Shown one piece after another: positions 35,465 through 44,150 of a stretch of DNA of 64,000 bases. The number at the start of each line of letters is the position of its first letter. Position 1 is the stretch's first letter. Source of the DNA: Actinoplanes aureus (lineage in GTDB: Bacteria > Actinomycetota > Actinomycetes > Mycobacteriales > Micromonosporaceae); NCBI RefSeq assembly GCF_015704865.1, contig NZ_JADQTO010000003.1, positions 310,001 through 374,000 of the forward strand, given 5' to 3'. Under the pieces are notes generated by a model. It was not told the DNA's origin. It saw only the letters and a list, made by a program, of their open reading frames with translations, and did no database searches. Position numbers and translations under genes: made by a program.

Positions 35465-35499
35465 GGAACCACCACGCAACGCGATGACCGACAGCGGTT

Positions 35500-35627
35500 C
35501 TAGAGAGCCTTCGCGGTCAGGGTCTTGTCCGGCCCAACGTGGGTGCTGTCTGGCGGCCGTTGAGACAGCATTGAGCGTGGGCCAAGCAAGATCCCGGCTT
35601 GGGACCCTGACTACGGAAGCCCTCTAG
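35500..35627. repeat. Palindromic dispersed element, copy B (intact, 128 bp)
   Basis: The outer arms CTAGAGAGCC...GTCAGGGTC (35500-35524) and GACCCTGAC...CCCTCTAG (35603-35627) match at 20 of 25 positions. An inner hairpin pairs GGCCCAACGTGGGTGCTGTC with the complement of GACAGCATTGAGCGTGGGCC. The whole unit can fold into one long stem. It has the form of a miniature inverted-repeat or REP-like element. Copy A lies inside cydDC. Confidence 0.8.
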
Positions 35628-35686
35628 CGCCGATCGCCGAGCCGTGGGCGGCCCTACTAACCGGACCCGGCACCCAGGGCGCTGGC

Positions 35687-35815
35687 AAGCAACTACGACG
35701 TGACCGCGCCTGGCCCCGCGAGCTCCGGCCAGGCAGCCGACCGCTTGGCGAGCAACCACGACGTCACCGCGCCCGGCCCTGCGAACTCCGGCCAGGCAGC
35801 CCGGCCGCTTGGCGA
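35687..35815 (+). repeat. 64-base tandem duplication
   Basis: Two adjacent copies from GGCAAGCAACTACGACGTGA (35687) and GGCGAGCAACCACGACGTCA (35751), each running through CTCCGGCCAGGCAGCC to a CGCTTGGCGAG boundary. They differ at about ten positions. No gene is supported here. Confidence 0.75.
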
Positions 35816-35844
35816 GAACCGCGCACTCCTCGCAGCGCGACGGA

Positions 35845-35965
35845 CTGGTGTTTCCCGGCGGCCGCGCTGAGGCCGGGACGGACAGCCTGGCTCGCGCCGG
35901 GAGAGTGGGGACGGGGTCGGCTTCGGCGGGACGCCGGTTGCGCGTACCCCGAAGAAGCAGGACCA
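35845..35965 (-). repeat. Dispersed repeat R3 (inverted)
   Basis: Read on the minus strand it starts TGGTCCTGCTTCTTCGGGG and ends GCCGCCGGGAAACACCAGT. It is the copy most similar to R1. It closes the repeat island about 100 bases before the DinB-like gene. Confidence 0.85.
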
Positions 35966-36069
35966 AAAGCAAACCTCGGCCCACGAAAAGCTGCATCGAT
36001 GGCGCCCGACGGGAAGGCGCTGCGACACTGCGGTTGTCGGATGCTGGCCACAACGACGGAGGCCGCAGC

Positions 36070-36702
36070 ATGATCAGGCAGCTATATCTCAGCTCGGCGA
36101 CGGTCGCCACCACGCTCATGGCGGACCCGGCGGTGGCCCGCTGCTGGGCGGCGCCCAGCGCCTTGCGCAAGTTCCGGGTCAGTGGACTCGCCGGTCATCT
36201 GGCCGGTCAGATCCTCCAGGTGGTCCCGGTGCTTGACGAACAACCACCCGGCACGCGGCCCATCTCGCTGATCGACCACTACCGCCGGTCGACATGGACC
36301 GACGGTGACATCGACAGCGCGCTCAACACCGGTATCCGCGACAGCGGTGAGCAACTGGCCGCCGTAGGACTGGCGCGGCTTAACGAGCAGACCGGGGCCG
36401 CCCTCGCCGAGCTGCGGCAGCGCCTGCCCGGCGAGCCGGCGGACCGGGTGATCCAACTGCCGTGGGGGCCGTGGGCGCTGTCGCTGGACGACTTTCTCGC
36501 CACCCGGCTGCTGGAGCTCGCGGTGCACTGTGACGATCTGGCCGTCAGCGTCGGGGTGGCGACCCCGGCTCTCCCTCAGCCGGCGCTCGAGACGGCGCTC
36601 GACCTGCTCTGCCGCTGGGCCGAGTCGCGGCATGGAGCCACCGCCCTGCTTCGCACCTTCAGCCGGGCCGAGCGCGCACCCGCCAGGATCGCAGCCCTCT
36701 GA
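36070..36702 (+). CDS. DinB/maleylpyruvate isomerase-like mycothiol-dependent protein
   Basis: 210 residues from ATG 36070. The four-helix DinB fold is suggested by RVSGLAGHLAGQI, with its metal-ligand histidine, and LLELAVHCDDLAVS, the H-x-x-D ligand region, both typical of the actinobacterial TIGR03083 family. These proteins are thought to use mycothiol as the thiol cofactor. The substrate is unknown. The 5' neighbour is the repeat island. The gene is convergent with the broken alpha/beta hydrolase, 9 bases apart. Confidence 0.82.
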   Translation: MIRQLYLSSATVATTLMADPAVARCWAAPSALRKFRVSGLAGHLAGQILQVVPVLDEQPPGTRPISLIDHYRRSTWTDGDIDSALNTGIRDSGEQLAAVGLARLNEQTGAALAELRQRLPGEPADRVIQLPWGPWALSLDDFLATRLLELAVHCDDLAVSVGVATPALPQPALETALDLLCRWAESRHGATALLRTFSRAERAPARIAAL

Positions 36703-36711
36703 GGCGACGCG

Positions 36712-37566
36712 TCACGAGCTGGCCGGCTCCGAGGTGACCGGGGCGGTGAAGAACTCGGCCAGCGCGTCTAGCAGGTGTTTCGGGGCGCGGTTGAGCGCAT
36801 CGTGACCCGCGCGCGGTACCACCAGGGTGCGGGCGTGGGGCATGACCCGGGCCAGGGCCTCGTTGGTGGGTGGGTAGTTGGGCGGCCCGTCGGCGCCGCA
36901 GGCCAGCAGCACTTCGGCGTCGATGCCGGCCCACTGCTCCGGTGGGCCGTCGTGACTGTGGATCAGCGCGCTCTCGTCGAGGGTGGTCGGGAGTAGTTCG
37001 CTCATGGTGCGGCCGATGGACGTACGGATGAACAGCTTGCAGATGGCGATCTGGACGCGCAGCGGGAGGCGCGACGCCGCCGAGTGGGTGTTGATGCCGG
37101 CGGTGGTTATCGCCATGGCGCGGGCGGCGTCGCCGGCGCGCGCCGCGTGCTGCGCGGCCGGCAGTCACCCGAACGGGCTCAGGCTGTTGACCTGGACCGC
37201 CGCGTCGTAGAGGGCGAGCCGGTCGATCGGCAGCCGCCGCTTGGCAGCGCGCAGGGCGATGAAGCCGCCGCCACTGTGGCCGATCACGTTGCGGGCTCCG
37301 GTGTGGGCAAGGAGCGTCGCGAGGTCGTCGATGTCCTGCTCGCCGTCGTAGGGCTCGGCGCGGGCGGCCGCGTCGGCCCGCCCGCGCCGGTTGTAGAGGT
37401 GCACGGCGAACCGGTCGGCCAGCCGGATGGCGAGTCGCCGGTACATCTCGATGGTGACGCCGCCGCCGTGCACGACGATGATGCCCGGCCCGGTGCCGAT
37501 GGAGTGGAGCACGATCTCGGCGCCGTCGGCCGCCGGCACCCGTTGCACGGGCCAGTTCTGTTCCAT
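36712..37566 (-). pseudogene. Alpha/beta hydrolase interrupted by an in-frame TGA
   Basis: The frame opens at ATG 37566 (MEQNWPVQRV), with the oxyanion loop VVHGGGVT and nucleophile elbow GHSGGGF (serine present). It meets TGA at 37165-37167 after SLSPFG and resumes in the same frame (LPAAQHAARAGDAARAMAIT) to 36712, where the catalytic-acid strand EVLLACGADG and histidine PRAGHDAL lie. 284 codons in total would be a normal hydrolase. A single C-to-T change in a CGA arginine codon would explain it. As it stands, the product lacks the acid and histidine. The divergent TetR gene is intact. Confidence 0.8.
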
Positions 37567-37583
37567 GTCGCCCTCCGTACTCG

Positions 37584-37608
37584 AAACTGCGAACGCCGTT
37601 TGCAGTTT
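37584..37608. promoter_or_regulatory. TetR operator palindrome
   Basis: AAACTGCGAAC and GTTTGCAGTTT form an inverted repeat matching at 10 of 11 positions around GCC. It is centred in the 53-base divergent region between the broken hydrolase and the TetR gene, so it should control both. Confidence 0.75.
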
Positions 37609-37619
37609 AGAGTGTAGCG

Positions 37620-38288
37620 GTGACTTCACCCGCTGAACCAGTGCGGCAGGCAGTTTGGTCCCGCCCGGCCAAGGGGACGCGTGGGCCGGCACCGGCGCAC
37701 TCCCGGGACGAGATCGTGGCCGCGGCGATCGCGATGGCGGACGCCGACGGCATCGGGGCGGTCTCGATGCGGGCGGTCGCCACCGCGCTCGGTACCGGCG
37801 CCGGGTCGCTCTACCGCTACCTGTCCTCCCGCGACGACCTGCTCGACCTGATGGCCGATCGGGTGGCGGGGGAGTTGCGGCCGTACCCGGACGCCGCCGG
37901 CGACTGGCTGGACGCGATGCTGCGGATCGCCCGGCGGCAGCTGGAGCTGTACCGCCGGCACCCGTGGCTGGTGGACATCCTGCCCCGGCCGACCGCCCCC
38001 GGCCCGCAGAGCCTGGCCTGGTTCGACCACTGCCTGGGGATCCTGCGGCCCGTGCCGGCCGGGCCCGCCGCCAAGTTCGAGGCGATCGCCATGATGATCG
38101 GTGTGGTGTCGCTGTTCGCGCGTAGTGAGTCGGCCGGACCACCGGCCGGCTTCGACGGGATCGACATGGCGGCGTTCCCGAATCTGGTCGCAGCTCTCAC
38201 CGCGCCGCCGGTGCCGTCAGCGCCGCGCGATCTCTTCGAGGCGACCGTACGCAGCGTCCTGCGCGGACTGCTCAGCGACGCCGGGTGA
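37620..38288 (+). CDS. TetR-family transcriptional regulator
   Basis: 222 residues from GTG 37620. The N-terminal HTH (about 25-72) contains IVAAAIAMADADGIGAVSMR and GTGAGSLYRYLSSRDDLLDL. A TetR_C_11-like ligand domain follows (WLDAMLRIARRQLELYRRHPWLVDIL). It is divergent from the broken alpha/beta hydrolase with a clear palindrome between them, hence probably its repressor. The 3' end overlaps the convergent reductase-like gene by 17 bases. Confidence 0.92.
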   Translation: MTSPAEPVRQAVWSRPAKGTRGPAPAHSRDEIVAAAIAMADADGIGAVSMRAVATALGTGAGSLYRYLSSRDDLLDLMADRVAGELRPYPDAAGDWLDAMLRIARRQLELYRRHPWLVDILPRPTAPGPQSLAWFDHCLGILRPVPAGPAAKFEAIAMMIGVVSLFARSESAGPPAGFDGIDMAAFPNLVAALTAPPVPSAPRDLFEATVRSVLRGLLSDAG

Positions 38289-38913
38289 ACGTCACATGCG
38301 TGACGCCGCTGGGCGAGGAGGTGGTCTCGACCCGGTAGTCGTTCTCGATGCCCTCGAGCCCGTCCCAGAGGCGTACGCCCCGGCCGAGCAGGATCGGGAC
38401 CACCACGATGTGGGCGTGGTCGATGAGCCGGGCGGCGAGGAAGTCGCGGACGACGGTGGGGCCTCCACCGATGCGGACGTCCTGCCCGCCCGCGGCCTTG
38501 CGGGCCGTCTCGAGCGCCTCGGCGGGCGGCGCGTCGACGAAGTGGAAGGTCGTGCCGCCCTCCATCTCGATCGACGGGCGTGAGTGGTGGGTGAGGACGA
38601 AGACCGGTGTGTGGAACGGCGGGTTGGGACCCCACGCCCCCTTCCACTCCGGGTCCTCGTGCCATCCGGGGTGGCCGAACTTGCCGGCTCCCATGATCTC
38701 CGCACCGACCCCGGAACCGAACTGCTGGGCGAAGACGTCGTCGACGCCGCCGCTGCCACCCGGCTCGTCGGGCCCGCGCCACCACCGGGTGGCGAACATC
38801 CACTCGTGCAGGCGATCTCCGGCGTGGCCGAAGTGCTTGTCGTGGCTCTGACCTTCCCCGGTGCCGAAGCCGTCGAGTGAGATGGAGAAGTTCTGGACGC
38901 GGGCGAGAGACAT
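38272..38913 (-). CDS. Dihydrofolate reductase-like (RibD C-terminal) protein
   Basis: 213 residues. The RibD_C/DHFR fold is suggested by NFSISLDGF at the N-terminus, GAEIMGAGKF, PVFVLTHHSR and the nucleotide-binding VRIGGGPTVVRDFLAARLID. These proteins are NADPH-dependent reductases of unknown substrate, common in actinobacteria. Divergent from a LysR gene (105 bases between), which may regulate it; the spacer contains AT-rich sequence (ATAGATTAAATTGATT). Confidence 0.9.
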   Translation of the reverse strand: MSLARVQNFSISLDGFGTGEGQSHDKHFGHAGDRLHEWMFATRWWRGPDEPGGSGGVDDVFAQQFGSGVGAEIMGAGKFGHPGWHEDPEWKGAWGPNPPFHTPVFVLTHHSRPSIEMEGGTTFHFVDAPPAEALETARKAAGGQDVRIGGGPTVVRDFLAARLIDHAHIVVVPILLGRGVRLWDGLEGIENDYRVETTSSPSGVTHVTFTRRR

Positions 38914-39018
38914 GGCTGAGCTCCTTCAGGTACTGGCCTCGTGAGGTCGATGATTGCCGCCCCGTGTCATGACGTCTAATGCCAAATCCGTCCCGAACTC
39001 ATAGATTAAATTGATTCC

Positions 39019-39924
39019 ATGCTGAGCCTGACCCACCTCAAGGTGCTGGAGGCGGTCGCCCGGCACGGATCGGTGACCGAGGCCGCGAGGGAGCTGCACT
39101 ACTCTCAGCCGTCGGTCAGTCATCACCTGGGCCGGCTGGAAGCCGACATCGGAGCCAAACTCGTCCAGCGGGTGGGCCGCGGGATCCGGCTCACCCCCGA
39201 GGGTGACCTGCTGGCCCAGCGGGCGACCGAGATCCTGGGGCGGCTGAACGCCGCATCCGCCGAGCTGGCCGCGCGGGTGGGGCTTCGAGCCGGACGGGTA
39301 CGATTGGCCGGCTTCCAGACCGTCCTCAGCACCCTCGTCCCGAAGGCGGCCACCGAGCTGGCCCGCTCGCACCCGGGAATCGAGTTGAACCTGGTCGATG
39401 CCCACCCGGTGGTGGGCCTGACGATGCTGCGGTCCGGGCACGTCGACATCGCCTTGATCTTCCGCAACGCCGACACCCCGCCCGACGAGGATGACGGATT
39501 CCGGCTCACCCACCTGCTGGACGACCCGCTCTACCTGATCAGTGACCGGCCCGGGCAGCGTCTCGAGGACCACCGTGACTCCGCGTGGGTCGGCGGCTGC
39601 GAACGCTGCCGGGCCGCCATGGTCACGGCGTGCGGGCGGGCCGGCTTCACGCCACGCGTCGCCTACTCCTGCGACGACACGGTCGTCGCCCAGGCGCTGG
39701 TCGCCGCCGGGATGGGCGTCGCGATAGTGAACGGACTCGCGTTGCACGCCCACCGGGCGGCGGGTGTCCACGCCACGCGGCTCACCGAGAGCCCTCGCCG
39801 GATCTACGCCGCCACGTACGGCGAGCCACCCGACCCGCCCGCCACGACCGCGCTGATCGAGACCCTGGCATCGGCCGCCCGGACTCTCCGCGACTGTTCT
39901 CACGGCAGCAGCAGTCCCCAGTAG
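39019..39924 (+). CDS. LysR-family transcriptional regulator
   Basis: 301 residues. The HTH is at the N-terminus (HLKVLEAVARHGSVTEAARE, YSQPSVSHHLGRLEADIG), and a periplasmic-binding-like effector domain runs from about residue 88. Likely regulates itself and the divergent DHFR-like gene. The last 25 bases overlap the convergent alpha/beta hydrolase gene. Confidence 0.93.
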   Translation: MLSLTHLKVLEAVARHGSVTEAARELHYSQPSVSHHLGRLEADIGAKLVQRVGRGIRLTPEGDLLAQRATEILGRLNAASAELAARVGLRAGRVRLAGFQTVLSTLVPKAATELARSHPGIELNLVDAHPVVGLTMLRSGHVDIALIFRNADTPPDEDDGFRLTHLLDDPLYLISDRPGQRLEDHRDSAWVGGCERCRAAMVTACGRAGFTPRVAYSCDDTVVAQALVAAGMGVAIVNGLALHAHRAAGVHATRLTESPRRIYAATYGEPPDPPATTALIETLASAARTLRDCSHGSSSPQ

Positions 39925-41252
39925 AGCGCCCACGGCAGGAACAGCGCCGCGCCGCCGAGCAGCAGCCCGAGCCGCGCCCGGTCACCCCGCTCGCGGATCA
40001 CCTGCCGGACGGTGAACGCGGCGGCCACCACCGTGGCCACCGCCAGCGCCTGCACGGCCAGCCACAGAATCGGCCGGCCGGCGAGAACCGGGCCGGGGTA
40101 CATCCCTCGGTAATCGGATCCGGTCAGCACGGCGTACAGATAGATCAATGCACTGAGCCCGGTCAGCGGAAGCAGCGCGGCCAAGGTCCGTGCGGGGGCG
40201 CGGCCGGCTACCGGCCGGCGGCGAAGCCGGCGGATCACAACCCAGATCGGGTACGCCGCCGGCAGCGCAACGATCAGGACGAAGACCGCCAGCTGAAGCT
40301 GCCACCGCTCCCACGGCGCGGCGAGCGGAACCGCGGTGCTCTGCGCCCGCTGGGCCGGCAGGGCGTCGGCAACCGGCGCGGGCGGGGTACCCGAGGCGAC
40401 CGCCCGCACCCACGTGCCGACCACCTCGGGATAGCCGGCATGGACGTTCGTGCCCTCCCGGAGCAGGTGATCAGCGCCGGTCATGATCCGGACGCTCAGA
40501 TGGCCGCGGACGGTCTCGGTCAGCACCCGCGCGCTCTCCGCGGCCGGCACCTGCACGTCCCGGCTTCCGTAGACCGCGAGCACCGGCTGGGTCACCTGGG
40601 TCAGGGTCGGCCTGGGTTCGTAGCGGGACTCGGCGAACGCACCGGCGTCCTCCAGGACGCGCAACGGCTGGTCGGACAGGGTGCTGACCAGCGAGCCACG
40701 CACACCGGACGCGTAGATCTTGTTGCGGGTGTTCCAGTTCTCGGTACGCATCGGGCTCAGCGCCGGAGTCGACGCCAGCACGAGAAAGCCCACCTCCGGG
40801 GACTTCGCGCCGGCCAGCGGCGCCACCCAGCCGCCCTCGCTGATGCCCCAGACGCCGACGTGCGCCCGGTCGACGCCGGGGCGGTTGCGCATCATCGTCA
40901 CGGCGTCGACCGCGTCGTCCGCCAGGGCCGCGTAGTCACGGTGGCTCTCCGAGTAGCCGGTGGTCCGCTTGTCGTAGGCGAACACGGCGATGCCCTGGGC
41001 GGCGAACGCCTTCGCCTCGGCGGCCAGCGACCCGTGCTTGACCGGGCCGGAGCCGCCCAGCAGCACCATCGCCGGCAGGGGACCGGAAGCTGTCCGCGGC
41101 GTGTAGACCAGGCCGTGCAACCTCTCACCGGTGTCGTTGGTGAAGGCGGCCGGGGCGGTGACGACCTCGGGGACATCGGCGTGGGCAGGTGCCGCGGCCA
41201 GCACGGGCAGCAGGGCCAGGGTGGCGGCGAACAGGCATCGAAGTGATCTCAC
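39900..41252 (-). CDS. Secreted/membrane alpha/beta hydrolase with C-terminal transmembrane bundle
   Basis: 450 residues from GTG 41252, chosen because the signal peptide (LFAATLALLPVLAAAPAHAD) follows directly. The alpha/beta hydrolase domain runs to about residue 300: VLLGGSGPVKHG oxyanion region, nucleophile elbow GISEGG, acid in VYGSRDVQVP, and histidine in GADHLLREG. Four transmembrane helices follow. The combination places an acyl-peptidase/esterase-like domain outside the membrane and anchors it by its C-terminus. The substrate is unknown. Confidence 0.85.
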   Translation of the reverse strand: MRSLRCLFAATLALLPVLAAAPAHADVPEVVTAPAAFTNDTGERLHGLVYTPRTASGPLPAMVLLGGSGPVKHGSLAAEAKAFAAQGIAVFAYDKRTTGYSESHRDYAALADDAVDAVTMMRNRPGVDRAHVGVWGISEGGWVAPLAGAKSPEVGFLVLASTPALSPMRTENWNTRNKIYASGVRGSLVSTLSDQPLRVLEDAGAFAESRYEPRPTLTQVTQPVLAVYGSRDVQVPAAESARVLTETVRGHLSVRIMTGADHLLREGTNVHAGYPEVVGTWVRAVASGTPPAPVADALPAQRAQSTAVPLAAPWERWQLQLAVFVLIVALPAAYPIWVVIRRLRRRPVAGRAPARTLAALLPLTGLSALIYLYAVLTGSDYRGMYPGPVLAGRPILWLAVQALAVATVVAAAFTVRQVIRERGDRARLGLLLGGAALFLPWALYWGLLLP

Positions 41253-41329
41253 GCGATCATCCTGCGGGCGCCGGGTGGCCGGCACATCGCCGTCGCGAGC
41301 CGGTCGCATCCCTCGCGCGAGGTATCTTT

Positions 41330-41992
41330 TCAGCCGTCCGCGCCGGGGCGGATCAGCCCGCTCTCGTACGCGAAGACCACGCTCTGCGCCCGGTCGCGCA
41401 GTGCCAGCTTGGTCAGCACGTTGCTGACGTGCGTCTTCACCGTGTGCTCGCTGAGCACCAGGTCTGCGGCGATCTCCGCATTGGACCGGCCGCGGCCCAG
41501 ATGTCGCAGGACCTCTCGCTCGCGGGCGGTGAGCACGCCGAGCGCGTCCGCCTCCGGCCCGGTCGCCGGCCGCAGGCTGACCACCTGCTGGACCAGCCGG
41601 GTGGTCACCGCCGGGGCGAGCAGTGACTCGCCGGCCGCCACCACCCGTACGGCGTCGACCAGTTGCGGGCCGCGGACGTCCTTGAGCAGGAAGCCACTCG
41701 CGCCGGCGCGCAGTGACTCGTAGACGTACTCGTCCTCGTCGAACGTGGTGAGCATCAGCACCCGGGTGGTGGTGCTCGCGCAGACCCGGCGGGCCGCCTC
41801 GATGCCGTCCATCACCGGCATCCGGATGTCGAGCAGCAGCAGGTCGGGTCGCTGGGCGCGTACCGCGTCGACGGCCTGCGCCCCGTTGCCGGCCTCGGCG
41901 ACCACGTCGATGTCCGGTTCGGCGTCCAGGATCCGGGCGAACGCGTCGCGGATCAGTTCCTGGTCGTCGGCGATCGCCACCCGGATGCTCAT
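41330..41992 (-). CDS. NarL/LuxR-family response regulator
   Basis: 220 residues. Receiver: ADDQ acidic pocket, phosphoacceptor aspartate in LLLLDIRMPVMDG, lysine in FLLKDV. LuxR HTH: LTAREREVLRHLGRGRSNAE and SEHTVKTHVSNVLTKL. The ATG overlaps the kinase stop by 4 bases. It is the output partner of the kinase upstream. Confidence 0.95.
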   Translation of the reverse strand: MSIRVAIADDQELIRDAFARILDAEPDIDVVAEAGNGAQAVDAVRAQRPDLLLLDIRMPVMDGIEAARRVCASTTTRVLMLTTFDEDEYVYESLRAGASGFLLKDVRGPQLVDAVRVVAAGESLLAPAVTTRLVQQVVSLRPATGPEADALGVLTAREREVLRHLGRGRSNAEIAADLVLSEHTVKTHVSNVLTKLALRDRAQSVVFAYESGLIRPGADG

Positions 41993-43236
41993 GCCGGCTC
42001 CACCGTCGCGACGCCGGCCGGCAGGCGGGCCTCGACCCGGAAACCGCGGGCGCCGGTGCCCGGCCCGGTCGACACGGTGCCTCCGCAGGCGCGGGTCCGC
42101 TCGTGCATCCCGATCAGGCCGTTTCCGTCCGTCCGGCCGGACGAGCCCCGGCCGTCGTCCTCGATGGTCACCCGCAACTCCTCATCCTGCCAGCTCAGAC
42201 GTACGTCCACGGTGGCCGCGCCGGCGTGCCGGACCGCGTTGGTCAGCGCTTCCTGCACGATCCGGTACGCGGCCACCTCGACATCCGGCGCCAGTGGCCG
42301 CGTCTCGCCGGTCTGCGTGACGGTGACCCGCGGACCCGCGGCCGACACCCGTTCGGCGAGGTCCGCGAGGCCGGCGAGCCGGGGCCCCACGGTCGGTGCT
42401 CCGGCCGATCGAGTTCCGGCGACCACCCGGCGCAACTGGGCCATCGCGTCCTGGCCCGCCGTGGTGATGATGTCGAAGGACGCCTCCGCCCGGTCCGGGT
42501 TGCGGCGTACGTCCGCCGCGCCGGCCTGGGCCTGCGCCACCATGACGGTCAGCCCGTGCGCCAGGATGTCGTGCAGGTCCCGGGCGATCCGGCCGCGCTC
42601 CAGCTCGACCGCGAGCGCGTTCTCCCGTTCCAGGTGCTGGGCGCGCTCGGCCAGCATCCGGATGCGCAGGCGGTGGTTCGCCAGGGCCCGGCCCAGGACG
42701 TACGCGGCCAGGTTCGTCACCAGGCCGCGCGTCGTGGTCGCCAGCGAGCCGGACAACGTGACCGCGCTGATCGCGAGGCCGCCGAGCAGCACCCCGCGCT
42801 GCCACGGCTGCCCCCGCTCGGCCACCGTGAAGACGCCGAACAGGGCGCCGTACCAAATCGCCTGTGGCGGGCCGAGCGGAAAGGCGTTGTAGGTCAGCGA
42901 CGCGGCGAAGCAGGCGATCAGCATGAGAAACGGCGCGCGGCGGCGCCAGAGCACCGGCAGGCTCACCGCGATCGGCGGCAGGTACATCGGCCACGGCCAG
43001 TGCTCCGCGCCGCCGGTGGGCTCGGTGGAGACGAACGGTGCCAGCTGGGCGGTCAGCGCCACCAGGGTGAGCAGCACGTCGGCGACCCGCGGCGGTACGG
43101 CCGGCAGCCGCGCGGCGATCTTGAGCAGGCGCCCGGCCGGGCCGAGCACCGCCGGGACCAGTCGCGCGGAAGATCGCATGATCACGATGCTACGAGCGGC
43201 GGCCATGGACCAGCCGGCCAGGTGTCTTGTGACCAT
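41989..43236 (-). CDS. NarL-type sensor histidine kinase
   Basis: 415 residues as read from ATG 43236; ATG 43206 or 43179 may be the true start, and none has a clear ribosome site. About five transmembrane helices lie in residues 45-195, followed by a short coiled coil. Both catalytic modules are intact: H-box RIARDLHDILAHGLTVM, N-box EALTNAVRHAG, G1 EDDGRG, G2 GNGLIGM. It is a useful contrast with the two defective kinases near 22 kb. Input signal unknown. Confidence 0.92.
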   Translation of the reverse strand: MVTRHLAGWSMAAARSIVIMRSSARLVPAVLGPAGRLLKIAARLPAVPPRVADVLLTLVALTAQLAPFVSTEPTGGAEHWPWPMYLPPIAVSLPVLWRRRAPFLMLIACFAASLTYNAFPLGPPQAIWYGALFGVFTVAERGQPWQRGVLLGGLAISAVTLSGSLATTTRGLVTNLAAYVLGRALANHRLRIRMLAERAQHLERENALAVELERGRIARDLHDILAHGLTVMVAQAQAGAADVRRNPDRAEASFDIITTAGQDAMAQLRRVVAGTRSAGAPTVGPRLAGLADLAERVSAAGPRVTVTQTGETRPLAPDVEVAAYRIVQEALTNAVRHAGAATVDVRLSWQDEELRVTIEDDGRGSSGRTDGNGLIGMHERTRACGGTVSTGPGTGARGFRVEARLPAGVATVEPA

Positions 43237-43291
43237 GATGGTCTGCTGAGAGCCTTGCCGTGTAGCACGCGATCGTCCGTCCGATGGCGAG

Positions 43292-44143
43292 ATGCTGATG
43301 AAAAACCACAGGTGGGTGGGGCCGTCCAGCCGTACCGGGTGGCTCAGCGCCCTGGTGCGTGCTCCCTATCTGCTCGACCGTTACGACCCGGAGCAGGGCG
43401 ACGGGTTCAGCGTCCTTCTGGACGTGGACTCCTCGATGGTGATCCTGGCCATGCACGGCTCATGGGGTGTTCCGCTGCGCCGCGACACCCACGTCACGAT
43501 CCGCAAATGCCTGAGCGAGCACCCCAGCGCCCTGATTGTCGACCTGCACGACCTGCACGATCCGCACGCCACCAGCGCGTCGCTCTGGTTCACCGCCCGG
43601 CGGGCGGGCGCGGCGATGGACCCGCCGGTCAAGGTGGCGGTGTGCACGCCGCCGGAGACCGCGCTCGCGAGCCGGCTGCGGCGGATGGGCGCGGAACGGT
43701 TCCTGCCGATGTACACGACCGTCGCGCAGGCGCGAGCCGCGATGACCGAGCGGCAAACGATGCCCGACCGGGTCAAGCTGTGCCTTCCCTTCCGGCTCAG
43801 CTCGGTGGCCCAGATCCGTGCGGAGGTCGCCGCGGCCTGTGCCGCCTGGGACCTCCCCGAACTCGCCGAACGGGCCCGGCTGGTCGCCTCGGAACTGGTG
43901 GCGAACGCCGTGCAGCACGCCGGGCCCCCGATCACGGTGTTCCTCTCGCGTCGCGGCGACGGCCTGCACATGGCCGTACTCGACGGTGAGCCTCGCCTGC
44001 CGCGGCGCCTCGACGTCCACCCGCCGTCCGTGCCCCTGCCGCCGCGCGGACTCGGGCTGGCCACTGTGCACGCGGCGGCGTCGGTGTGGGGGGCGATGCC
44101 CACCCCGGACGGCAAGGCCGTCTGGGCCACGATCCGCCCGTGA
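43292..44143 (+). CDS. STAS-HATPase (RsbW-like) fusion protein
   Basis: 283 residues from ATG 43292. Residues 38-150 resemble a STAS domain (MVILAMHGSWGVPLRRDT, ALIVDLHDLHDPHATSASLW), but the usual DSSG phosphorylation motif is altered. Residues 160-283 are an HATPase_c_2 domain with N-box ELVANAVQHAG, VLDGEPRLPRR and a GLGLATVHAAA lid. Both halves of a partner-switching pair are thus in one chain. The gene is divergent from a kinase and has no sigma factor next to it. Confidence 0.82.
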   Translation: MLMKNHRWVGPSSRTGWLSALVRAPYLLDRYDPEQGDGFSVLLDVDSSMVILAMHGSWGVPLRRDTHVTIRKCLSEHPSALIVDLHDLHDPHATSASLWFTARRAGAAMDPPVKVAVCTPPETALASRLRRMGAERFLPMYTTVAQARAAMTERQTMPDRVKLCLPFRLSSVAQIRAEVAAACAAWDLPELAERARLVASELVANAVQHAGPPITVFLSRRGDGLHMAVLDGEPRLPRRLDVHPPSVPLPPRGLGLATVHAAASVWGAMPTPDGKAVWATIRP

Positions 44144-44150
44144 CCGGGCG

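Larger units (their letters stand above)
34915..36069. other. 1.1-kb gene-free, repeat-rich island
   Basis: I find no supported gene here; open frames are short and share no family motifs. The stretch holds, in order, repeat R2, a tandem GC-rich repeat, a long hairpin, the intact palindromic element B, a two-copy 64-base tandem repeat and an inverted repeat R3. R2 and R3 face each other and bound a 0.96-kb block. Confidence 0.75.

Noticed and set aside
35216..35479. Pro/Thr-rich short ORFs in the repeat island
   Set aside because: Generated by the CCACCTGCGG tandem repeat in several frames; no conserved motif or start signal.
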